A stretch of DNA of 7,094 bases from Rickettsiales bacterium. Lineage in GTDB: Bacteria > Pseudomonadota > Alphaproteobacteria > Rickettsiales > UBA1997. Below are positions 1-6,577 of this stretch, one piece after another. Both the position numbers and the translations under genes were made by a program. The notes below the pieces were generated by a model that did no database searches, was not told where the DNA came from, and worked only from the letters and a program-made list of their open reading frames with translations. The stretch is taken from assembly GCA_023262945.1 (NCBI GenBank), contig JALQXY010000091.1, forward strand, positions 1-7,094. The letters run 5' to 3'. The stretch's first letter is position 1. Each line of letters starts with the position of its first letter.

Positions 1-1731
1 AAAAATAAGCTTCCTTCTCGTTATGTTACTAACTCTCATGGTTGTGAGGGTCGTAAAACTATGCTTTACAACATCAAAACTGATCTATATCCAGATGGTT
101 TAGATGACAATGATTTAGCAAAGCCTTTTGTTGGCGTAGTAACGGCCTGGAATGAAGCAGCGCCTTGCAATATAGCTCTACAAAGACAAGCTCAACCAGC
201 AAAAAAGGGCGTTAAAGAGTCTGGAGCAACTCCTCGAGAATTCACTACTATCACCGTTACTGATGGCATAGCCAATGGTCATCAAGGTATGAAATCTTCT
301 TTAGTTTCTCGTGAAATAATTGCCGATTCAATAGAATTAACAGTCAGAGGGCATTGTTATGATGCTTTGGTTGGAATTGCTGGTTGCGATAAATCATTAC
401 CTGCCATGATGATGGCAATGTGTCGTCTTAATATTCCTTCGGTATTTATGTATGGTGGTTCGATATTGCCAGGAAAATTTAAAGGTAAAGATGTAACTAT
501 AGTTGATGTTTTTGAAGGCGTTGGTCAAAGAGATGCAGGTAAATTAAGTGAAGAAGATTTGCAGCTTTTAGCTAAAGCCGCTTGCCCTAGTGCTGGAGCT
601 TGCGGTGGTCAATTTACCGCCAATACTATGGCTTGCGTTAGTGAGGCTATAGGCTTGGCATTACCTGGGTCTTCTGGTGCTCCTGCCCCTTATGAATCAA
701 GAGATGAATATGCTTATTATTCTGGTCAAGCGGTAGTTAATCTAATCAAAAAAGGTATTAAATCTCGTGATATAGTAACAAGAAAATCTCTAGAAAATGC
801 TGCTACAATCGTTGCTGCTACTGGTGGATCAACTAATGCTGCCCTTCATTTACCAGCTATTGCTAATGAATGTGGTATTGATTTTGATATTTTTGATGTG
901 GGTACAATATTTAAAAAAACTCCTTATATCGCCGACATGAAGCCAGGGGGTAAATATGTTGCTAAAGATCTATATGAAGCTGGCGGCGTGCAAATGATTT
1001 TAAAAATTTTATATGATGAAGGTTTTATCTATGGTGATTGCTTAACCGTTTCTGGTAAAACAATGGCCGAAAATTTAAAAGATGTTAAATTTAACAATAA
1101 TCAAAAAGTAGTCTATCATCCTAAAACGCCAATTTCTCCAACTGGTGGTGTAGTTACTTTGCGTGGTAATTTAGCTAAAGATGGTGCAATTGTTAAAGTG
1201 GCAGGTATGTCGCCAGATAAATTAAGATTTGAAGGTGTGGCACGCTGTTTTGACTGTGAAGAGGATTGCTTTAAAGCTGTTGAAGCTAAAAAATATCAGG
1301 CAGGCGATGTTTTGATAATTCGCTATGAGGGTCCAAAAGGTGGTCCGGGAATGCGTGAAATGTTGGCAACAACCGCAGCAATTTATGGTCAGGGTATGGG
1401 TGATAAAGTTGCATTAATTACCGATGGCAGATTTTCTGGCGGCACGCGTGGCTTTTGCGTTGGTCATGTTAGTCCTGAAGCTCAAGATGGCGGATTAATA
1501 GCCTTGCTTAAAGATGGTGATAAAATAATAATTGACGCTAATAAAGGTGAAATTAAGGCAGATCTAACTCAAGAAGAGATTAAAAAAAGAAAGCAATCTT
1601 GGCAAGCAAGAACAAATAATTATCAAAGCGGTAGTTTGTGGAAATATTCTCAAACTGTTGGTTCGGCAAGATTTGGTGCTGTTACTCACGGTGGAGCTAA
1701 GACAGAGATAGTTTCTTACGATAAGATTTAA
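1..1731 (+). CDS. ilvD: Dihydroxy-acid dehydratase, 5' end outside the window
   Basis: Catalyses dehydration of 2,3-dihydroxy-isovalerate and 2,3-dihydroxy-3-methylvalerate to the 2-oxo acids, the third shared step of valine, isoleucine and leucine synthesis, in the cytosol. Numbered from the Met at 61, the three Fe-S cysteines are Cys36 (APCN), Cys109 (GCDKS) and Cys181 (GACGG, followed by FTANTM). Asp68, Asp110, Lys111 (the carbamylated Mg ligand of the family) and Glu433 (GPGMREM) are present, as is the catalytic Ser459 in GRFSGGTRG. The frame stays open from 61 back to base 1 and encodes KLPSRYVTNSHGCEGRKT, which matches the normal N-terminus of the family (an S-R-x-V-T type start before the A-R-x-M-L helix). 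The ATG at 61 is therefore internal and the true start lies before the window. By the Cys pattern and the SWNE/PCN-like start it resembles the Mycobacterium and plant type, which carries [2Fe-2S]. The gene is intact to its stop. Confidence 0.96.
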   Translation, partial: KNKLPSRYVTNSHGCEGRKTMLYNIKTDLYPDGLDDNDLAKPFVGVVTAWNEAAPCNIALQRQAQPAKKGVKESGATPREFTTITVTDGIANGHQGMKSSLVSREIIADSIELTVRGHCYDALVGIAGCDKSLPAMMMAMCRLNIPSVFMYGGSILPGKFKGKDVTIVDVFEGVGQRDAGKLSEEDLQLLAKAACPSAGACGGQFTANTMACVSEAIGLALPGSSGAPAPYESRDEYAYYSGQAVVNLIKKGIKSRDIVTRKSLENAATIVAATGGSTNAALHLPAIANECGIDFDIFDVGTIFKKTPYIADMKPGGKYVAKDLYEAGGVQMILKILYDEGFIYGDCLTVSGKTMAENLKDVKFNNNQKVVYHPKTPISPTGGVVTLRGNLAKDGAIVKVAGMSPDKLRFEGVARCFDCEEDCFKAVEAKKYQAGDVLIIRYEGPKGGPGMREMLATTAAIYGQGMGDKVALITDGRFSGGTRGFCVGHVSPEAQDGGLIALLKDGDKIIIDANKGEIKADLTQEEIKKRKQSWQARTNNYQSGSLWKYSQTVGSARFGAVTHGGAKTEIVSYDKI

Positions 1732-1768
1732 ACCTAAATCAACTTTCTATCAACGGATTTAGGTTTAA
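1728..1768 (+). terminator. Hairpin overlapping the ilvD stop codon
   Basis: A perfect 13-bp inverted repeat: the left arm 1728-1740 (TTAAACCTAAATC) pairs with the right arm 1756-1768 across a 15-nt loop. The left arm contains the last base of the Ile codon and the TAA stop of ilvD. No clear U-run follows the right arm, so it is not a textbook intrinsic terminator. It may instead protect the 3' end of the mRNA or work with the palindromic element half-copy just downstream. The arms are seen directly; the function is inferred. Confidence 0.55.
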
Positions 1769-1823
1769 CTTAAATCCATCATAGAAAATTAATTTATACC
1801 ATTATCTTCCAATATCAATTTTC

Positions 1824-1876
1824 GCCCAAAAATAAACAATATGACAAAATATTTTTGAGATAAAAATTGTAGAAAT
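1824..1876 (+). repeat. Palindromic element, copy 1 (left arm only)
   Basis: About 50 bases almost identical to the outer arm of copy 3 read on the - strand. The stretch from TAAACAATATGAC at 1833 through ATAAAAATTGTA, ending at 1871, matches base for base, and similarity fades by 1876. The palindrome centre and the right arm are absent. The similarity ends exactly where the stop codon of the - strand gene begins (1877), so a rearrangement probably removed the other half. It lies in the convergent gap between ilvD and the 735-residue gene. Confidence 0.8.
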
Positions 1877-4084
1877 TTAGCGCTGATTTGATTTTTCCCG
1901 ATAGAATAAATGATGTTCGCTTAGTTTGAAAGGAATATAATTATTTGATTCTTTTCTAAAAAAACACTTAACATCTGTTTTATTTTTTTCTTTTGAAAGA
2001 TTATTTTTTGTTGTTTCTAAAATATTCTCTTCTTTTGTTGTAGTGATTGACTCAACCTTGGTAAGGTCAAGATCTCTAATCAACTCAGTAGCCTTTTTAT
2101 AATCTTTTATTTCTGCATTAAAATTTATCTTCATTCCTTTTTCTAATCCAATTTTAGAAGCTAAGCTATCTTTAAAAACTTTTTCTATAATAAGCGTTAT
2201 TTTTTCATCTTCTATTTTTACTTCGCATAAGATACCAAGACCACTATAATTATCTGGTAAATGCTGAAAACATTTACCGCTGCATTCTTTATTTAATTTT
2301 TCAGCATAGCTTTTTTGATATAGTTTATGTGATGATACTGGTTGATTTTCTGGGTTCGGTGAAGGTGGAGGTTTAGGTTTAGCTGGCGTTTCAGCTGGTG
2401 GTGGAGCTGGTGGTGGAGCTGGTGTTGGAGCTGGTGTTGGAGCTGGTGGCGGTGGAGCTGGCGGTGGAGCTGGCTGTTGAACTATATCTATAGCTTGCTG
2501 TGATTCTTTTGTTTTTTCTAATTCATCCATTCTCGAATTAAAATAAGACATTGCCTCCTTTCTTTCTTTTATGGAAAAGCTTCTTTCAGTTTTTATTTGT
2601 TTTAATTCTTGATATAATTCTTGAGCAAATTTTCTTGATCCTTTAAAATAGTTAGGTCCTGCTATTTCTCTTGATCCTTTAGAATCGTTAGATCCTGCTA
2701 TTCCAGTGCCAACATTAACAATTAGATCACCTTCTTTTATTTTTATATCTTTACCTTCTGATTCCAATAATGTTACATCTTCTTTTTCTGCTCTTTTCAT
2801 TGGAAAAACAATAACACCGCCTCTCCTAACAAATTCTATAGCAATTTTTCTTATATTTTGATGATAACTATTTATTTCACTATATTCTTGTTGAGGATTT
2901 CTTGAATATATTGTTGTTACAATTGGTAGAACATTTTTATTACCAAAAGTAGCCGCTGCTTGACCTCCTCCGCCTAATGCACGATTTTTTGTGTGACCTT
3001 CATTTGCTCCAAAAACAAAAATGGTATCTTGTTGTTTTGCTTTTATAGTTTTTTGACTGTAGTAATTTTTTTTACCTTCACCGTAACCTTGTAAAGTTTC
3101 TGAACCTTCTATTAATTCAATTATTTGCGGGTTGTCTTCTGATTCTGAGGCTGGCTGTGGATGCGATAGATTTAGCGGTAGAGGTGGAGCTGGAGCTGGC
3201 TGTGGAGGTGGAGCTGACTGCGGAGGTGCAGCTGGGGCTGGCGGTAGAGGTGGAGCTGGAGCTGGCGGCTGAGCTGGTGATTGAGGTGGGGATGATGATG
3301 CGGCTGGAGATGGTGATGTAGCTGCAGCTAGTGACTGATCTGGAGATAATAGTTGTTGTAAAACACCGCGGTTAGTTGTCAAAGTGTGTTCTGGTAAGCA
3401 GTTAATACCATATGAATTTGCAAAAGTTTCAAAATCTTCACTATCAAGCCAATCTGTATTTTCAATTGCTCTTTCTTGGTTTAATAATTCTTCGACTGTT
3501 TTTAATTTTCTATATAATGTAGTACCACTAATATTTATTCCTTTATTTTCTAAAGTTTCTAAAACTAATTGAACAGCGGCAGTTGATGCCCTTGTTTTTG
3601 CTGACTCTCTTTCTTTAGATAAAGCATTTATTTTTTTAGATAAAGCATTTATTTCTCTTTCTTTATCCGTTGACTTTTGTTCATTTTCTTTTAGTTCTTT
3701 TATTTGATTTTGTAGACCTTGTATTTCAGAGAGTGGTCCATGAAATTCTTGTAATTTTGCATTATAATCATCTCTTAATCTTTCTAAACTATCTAAACCT
3801 AATTCTTTTATATTTTCTTTTATAAAGATTGCCAGAGCATGATATCCGCATGTTCCATCATCAATACAATCGTATGGAGCAGTGCTATTATCTGATTTAT
3901 TAACCGCTAAATCCCAGTGCCTACCCTTGTAAATTATTGAGTATACATCGTATTTTCCAAGAAGTTTCTTTTTATCTTCTTCTGTTAATAAAGCATTTGT
4001 AAAAAATCTATCTTCTCCTTCATGCCCTCTTAAGTTAGAGGGAATGAATAATAAAGGCGGATTGGAACTATCGGTAATAGGCAT
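1877..4084 (-). CDS. Modular OTU-like / macro-like / PDZ-like protein, candidate secreted effector
   Basis: 735 residues; no close family is recognised for the whole protein. Order of parts: residues 1-97 hold YSIIYKGRHWDLAV (His56-Trp57) and then DDGTCGYHAL (Asp76, Cys79), which fits the OTU cysteine box D-G-x-C-x-[FY]-x-A-L. About 97-170 is a charged coiled coil containing a repeated INALSK. Residues 205-230 (TDWLDSEDFETFANSYGI, Trp212) resemble the core after the Cys helix in OTU proteases. About 253-316 is a Pro/Ala/Ser linker. About 335-490 is a Rossmann/macro-like domain with TIFVFGANEG (354-363), GGGGQAAATFG (371-381) and VGTGIAG (458-464). About 537-583 is a second Pro/Ala linker. About 608-690 is a PDZ-like domain starting GLGI (615-618), with SLASKIGLEKGMKI. 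There is no signal peptide or membrane segment, so any export would be by a type IV or similar route (inference). The start has no clear Shine-Dalgarno site. The likely role is manipulation of host proteins; the activity is unproven. Confidence 0.75.
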   Translation of the reverse strand: MPITDSSNPPLLFIPSNLRGHEGEDRFFTNALLTEEDKKKLLGKYDVYSIIYKGRHWDLAVNKSDNSTAPYDCIDDGTCGYHALAIFIKENIKELGLDSLERLRDDYNAKLQEFHGPLSEIQGLQNQIKELKENEQKSTDKEREINALSKKINALSKERESAKTRASTAAVQLVLETLENKGINISGTTLYRKLKTVEELLNQERAIENTDWLDSEDFETFANSYGINCLPEHTLTTNRGVLQQLLSPDQSLAAATSPSPAASSSPPQSPAQPPAPAPPLPPAPAAPPQSAPPPQPAPAPPLPLNLSHPQPASESEDNPQIIELIEGSETLQGYGEGKKNYYSQKTIKAKQQDTIFVFGANEGHTKNRALGGGGQAAATFGNKNVLPIVTTIYSRNPQQEYSEINSYHQNIRKIAIEFVRRGGVIVFPMKRAEKEDVTLLESEGKDIKIKEGDLIVNVGTGIAGSNDSKGSREIAGPNYFKGSRKFAQELYQELKQIKTERSFSIKERKEAMSYFNSRMDELEKTKESQQAIDIVQQPAPPPAPPPPAPTPAPTPAPPPAPPPAETPAKPKPPPSPNPENQPVSSHKLYQKSYAEKLNKECSGKCFQHLPDNYSGLGILCEVKIEDEKITLIIEKVFKDSLASKIGLEKGMKINFNAEIKDYKKATELIRDLDLTKVESITTTKEENILETTKNNLSKEKNKTDVKCFFRKESNNYIPFKLSEHHLFYREKSNQR
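2391..2473 (-). repeat. 12-bp-period minisatellite encoding the second Pro/Ala linker
   Basis: On the + strand the stretch repeats GGTGTTGGAGCT and close variants (GGTGGTGGAGCT, GGCGGTGGAGCT) with a 12-bp period. On the coding strand it gives runs of PAPT, PAPP and APPP. G on the + strand is much higher than in the rest of this AT-rich window. Such arrays change length by slippage, so the linker length probably varies between strains (inference). Confidence 0.8.
2634..2705 (-). repeat. 36-bp tandem duplication inside the modular protein gene
   Basis: Two adjacent 36-bp units, 2634-2669 and 2670-2705, both starting CTTGATCCTTTA and ending near CCTGCTATT on the + strand. They encode IAGSNDSKGSRE followed by IAGPNYFKGSRK. 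The duplication keeps frame and falls at the end of the macro-like domain, right after the VGTG motif. Confidence 0.85.
3148..3326 (-). repeat. Degenerate Gly-Gly-Ala-Gly-like DNA repeats encoding the first Pro/Ala linker
   Basis: On the + strand this is an irregular GGTGGAGCTGGAGCTGG array, encoding PAPAPPLP-type sequence of about 60 residues on the - strand. Within it, a 26-bp stretch is exactly repeated at 3175-3200 and 3241-3266 (both begin GCGGTAGAGGTGGAGC), 66 bp apart. It separates the OTU-like/coiled-coil half from the macro-like domain. Confidence 0.75.
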
Positions 4085-4101
4085 AAAATATTAAATATGA
4101 A

Positions 4102-4131
4102 TTGCTTTACTACAAAGCCTTATTATACAAT
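4102..4131 (+). promoter_or_regulatory. Promoter candidate for the helicase gene
   Basis: TTGCTT at 4102-4107 is followed by TATACA at 4124-4129 (16-bp spacer) or TACAAT at 4126-4131 (18-bp spacer). The -10 region overlaps the -10 box of the divergent promoter on the other strand, so the two promoters may compete for RNA polymerase (inference). The gene starts at 4172 after a weak AAAGA. Confidence 0.35.
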
Positions 4132-4150
4132 AATTAGGATTATTTAGCAA
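4122..4150 (-). promoter_or_regulatory. Promoter candidate for the modular protein gene
   Basis: Read on the - strand, TTGCTA (4150-4145) is followed after exactly 17 bases by a perfect TATAAT (4127-4122). The start codon is about 37 bases downstream of the -10 box. The region upstream of the ATG has no good Shine-Dalgarno sequence. Confidence 0.5.
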
Positions 4151-4171
4151 TTAAAATTAACCAAAGACAAA

Positions 4172-6316
4172 ATGTTATTTTCTAATCTTAATCAAGAACA
4201 GCTTGAAGCTGTCAAAACAACTGAAGGTCCTCTTTTGGTATTGGCAGGGGCTGGAACTGGCAAAACTAAGGTATTAACCTCGCGTATTATAAATATTGTT
4301 AATTCTTATTTGGCTTCACCAATGCAGATTTTGGCGGTAACTTTTACTAATAAAGCTGCCAAAGAAATGAAAGAAAGAATGGCAAAAGAAATTGGCGAGC
4401 AAGTTAATAATTTATGGGTGGGAACTTTCCATAGTATAGCTGCTAAAATATTGCGTAGACATCCAGAGATAGTTAATTTGCAAGCTGATTTTACTATAAT
4501 TGATGCTGATGATCAAAGTCGTTTATTAAAACAAATTTTAAGTGATTTTAATATTGATGCTAAACAATTTCCGCAAAAAGCTTATTTAAATAAAATTTCG
4601 CGTTTTAAAGATGCAATGATTGAAGCACATAATGTTAAAGAAGATGATATTGGCGGCTTGCCTAAATTAAAAGCGATTTATCAATCTTATCAAACTCGTT
4701 TAAAATCTATGAATGCCGTTGATTTTGGTGATTTGTTGCTTTATAATATTGAGATTTTTAGAAATGCGCCCGAGATTTTGAGTTATTATCAAGATAAATT
4801 TCGTTATATTTTGGTTGATGAATATCAAGATACTAACTCTAGTCAATATCAATGGCTTTTATTATTAGCCTCGCTTCATCAAAATATTTGCTGTGTTGGT
4901 GATGATGATCAATCAATTTATAGTTGGCGAGGTGCCGATATTAAAAATATTTTACGCTTTGAAGAAGATTTTGCAGGAGCTAAAATTATTCGTCTTGAAC
5001 AAAATTATCGCTCAACTTCTAATATATTGCAAGCAGCAGATTCTGTAATTAAGAATAATAAATCAAGACATGGTAAAAAACTATGGACAGATGCAGGTTG
5101 TGGCTCAAAAGTTAAATTAGCTGCTTTTATTGATGATCGCACAGAAAGCGCTTTTGTTGCAGGTAAAATTGCCGATAATTTAGCTGGTGGCAAGATTAAA
5201 GCTAATGAAATTGCTGTTTTGGTGCGCGCTGGTTATCAAACTCGTGCTTTTGAAGAAGCTTTTATTTCATTATCCATTCCTTATCGTGTAATTGGTGGTA
5301 TGAAATTCTATGAAAGAATGGAGATCAGAGATGCTACAGCCTATATGAGAATTTGCGCTAATTTAAATGATGATTTAGCGTTAAATCGCATAATCAACAA
5401 TCCTAAAAGGGGTGTTGGATCTGCCTCAATTGCCAATATTTTGCAATTTGGTCGTGAGAATAACATATCTTTTTTTGCTGCCATTAAAAAATCTTTACAA
5501 GATAACCTTATCAAAGGCAAGGCCAAAGAATCTTTACAAAATTTTATCAATAAAATAGAAGCCTATAATCAGCAAATAAATGATATTAATCTAAGTGAAT
5601 TGGCTAAAAATATTTTACAAGATTTTGGCTATATTGCAATGTGGCAAAATGAAAATAGCATTGAAGCTAAAGCAAGGCTTGAAAATATTGATGAATTTAT
5701 TAATAGCCTTGATGATTTTGCTAATATAACTGAATTTTTAGAATATATTTCATTAGTTGAAGCTAAAGATGAAAGAAATATAACAGATGAAGCGGTTAAT
5801 GTGATGACTATTCATGCAGCTAAGGGGTTGGAATTTGATTTAGTTTTTGTTCCGGGTCTTGAAGATGGTATTTTTCCAAGTGGTAAATCTTTGGAAGAAA
5901 AGAATGGCGTCGAAGAAGAAAGAAGATTGATGTATGTGGCTATTACCAGAGCTAAAAAAGAGCTATCCTTATCTTATGCTAAAAATCGTTATGTTTTTGG
6001 ATCAAGTCAAAGTCAAACACCTTCAAGATTTATTCAAGAATTGCCGCAAGATCAAATTGAAATTGAAGGAAATTTGCAAAATAACAATGTTACTAGTTTT
6101 TCTAATTTTAGAAATAATTTTGATAATGATTTACAAAATTTTACTAACAAAAAAACAAATTACAGTAATAACCAAGAATCAATGCATGGTAAGCGTATCT
6201 TTCATCAAAAATTTGGCTATGGTAAAGTTATAAAAGTCGATGGCAATAAATTGTCAATTAGCTTTGAAAAATCAGGTAACAAAATTTTAATGAAAGATTT
6301 TGTTACCATTGCTTAA
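4172..6316 (+). CDS. uvrD: ATP-dependent DNA helicase, UvrD/PcrA type
   Basis: Superfamily 1A 3'-to-5' DNA helicase that unwinds nicked DNA in nucleotide-excision and related repair and removes proteins from DNA. The 714 residues are full length for the family (E. coli UvrD is about 720). All motifs are present: Q-motif LNQEQ with Gln10, Walker A AGAGTGKT (25-32), Walker B LVDEYQDTN (214-222, Asp216-Glu217), motif III VGDDDQSIYSWRGAD (242-256), motif IV EQNYRST with Arg280, motif V VMTIHAAKGLEF (544-555) and motif VI EERRLMYVAITRAKKE (582-596, Arg593). The last 45 residues (GKRIFHQKFGYGKVIKVDG and what follows) match the Tudor-like C-terminal domain that contacts RNA polymerase in PcrA and UvrD. 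The ATG at 4172 puts the Q-motif at its usual distance from the N-terminus, and stops lie just upstream in frame. It is divergent from the modular protein gene and convergent with the lipoprotein gene. The name pcrA would fit as well. Confidence 0.96.
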   Translation: MLFSNLNQEQLEAVKTTEGPLLVLAGAGTGKTKVLTSRIINIVNSYLASPMQILAVTFTNKAAKEMKERMAKEIGEQVNNLWVGTFHSIAAKILRRHPEIVNLQADFTIIDADDQSRLLKQILSDFNIDAKQFPQKAYLNKISRFKDAMIEAHNVKEDDIGGLPKLKAIYQSYQTRLKSMNAVDFGDLLLYNIEIFRNAPEILSYYQDKFRYILVDEYQDTNSSQYQWLLLLASLHQNICCVGDDDQSIYSWRGADIKNILRFEEDFAGAKIIRLEQNYRSTSNILQAADSVIKNNKSRHGKKLWTDAGCGSKVKLAAFIDDRTESAFVAGKIADNLAGGKIKANEIAVLVRAGYQTRAFEEAFISLSIPYRVIGGMKFYERMEIRDATAYMRICANLNDDLALNRIINNPKRGVGSASIANILQFGRENNISFFAAIKKSLQDNLIKGKAKESLQNFINKIEAYNQQINDINLSELAKNILQDFGYIAMWQNENSIEAKARLENIDEFINSLDDFANITEFLEYISLVEAKDERNITDEAVNVMTIHAAKGLEFDLVFVPGLEDGIFPSGKSLEEKNGVEEERRLMYVAITRAKKELSLSYAKNRYVFGSSQSQTPSRFIQELPQDQIEIEGNLQNNNVTSFSNFRNNFDNDLQNFTNKKTNYSNNQESMHGKRIFHQKFGYGKVIKVDGNKLSISFEKSGNKILMKDFVTIA

Positions 6317-6333
6317 ATCCAAATTTGTCAATT

Positions 6334-6569
6334 GCCCAAAATTCTTTAAAATGACAAAATATTTTTAAGATAAAAATTAGACTTCTTTCGAAATAATCAA
6401 ATCTTGAGTAATTTTTAATAACGACGAAATTGCTAAAATTTGGCAGTTACGAAAGAAGTCTATTATAAAAAATGCAAGTCCTATTCCTATAGGACTTAAG
6501 GCTTTTTGCAATTTTTAGCCAAAAAGATAAAGTCAAATTGTTTAGTTTTTATATGTTTTTTTAGGTGGG
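6334..6569 (+). repeat. Palindromic element, copy 2, interrupted by an 83-bp insertion
   Basis: With the insertion at 6379-6461 removed, this matches copy 3 in inverted orientation at about 95 percent by eye, through to TTTAGGTG at 6567. The centre is 6476-6497: arms AAGTCCTATT and TATAGGACTT around CC, with one mismatch. Outside the centre the two arms are imperfect complements out to ATTGTTTA (6537-6544). The element fills the gap between the helicase stop (6316) and the lipoprotein stop (6578), a convergent position where a bidirectional RNA hairpin could end both transcripts (inference). Confidence 0.85.
6379..6461. mobile_element. 83-bp MITE-like insertion nested in palindromic element copy 2
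   Basis: Terminal inverted repeats AGACTTCTTTCG (6379-6390) and CGAAAGAAGTCT (6450-6461) are perfect over 12 bp; the inner part is a weaker palindrome. ATT flanks it on both sides (6376-6378 and 6462-6464). Copy 3 supplies the unoccupied site: taking out the insert and one ATT gives AAAAATTATAAAAAATGC, against AAAAATTGTAAAAAATGC in copy 3, the same length with one difference. It has no coding capacity, so it would need a transposase supplied in trans. A 3-bp A-N-T duplication fits the ISL2 group of the IS5 family, but the family is a guess. Confidence 0.8.
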
Positions 6570-6577
6570 AATTGTTA

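Noticed and set aside
61..63. ATG at 61 as the start of ilvD
   Set aside because: The frame is open to base 1 and the residues encoded before it match the conserved N-terminus of the family. The Met at 61 corresponds to a conserved internal position, so the start lies outside the window.
2391..3326. CRISPR or other regularly spaced array in the G-rich repeats
   Set aside because: The units are directly adjacent with no unique spacers and keep the reading frame of a long protein, so they are coding minisatellites.
3384..3572. Open frame of 62 codons on the + strand
   Set aside because: Lies wholly inside the modular protein gene on the opposite strand, has no recognisable protein features and no ribosome site. 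It is an antisense shadow.
5005..5550. Two short - strand open frames (5005-5193 and 5341-5550)
   Set aside because: Both are antisense to the helicase between its conserved motifs and show no family resemblance or initiation signal.
5934..6233. 99-codon + strand open frame overlapping the helicase
   Set aside because: It is out of frame with the helicase, whose motif VI and Tudor-like end read correctly through the region; the alternative product is low-complexity Lys/Ile/Leu.
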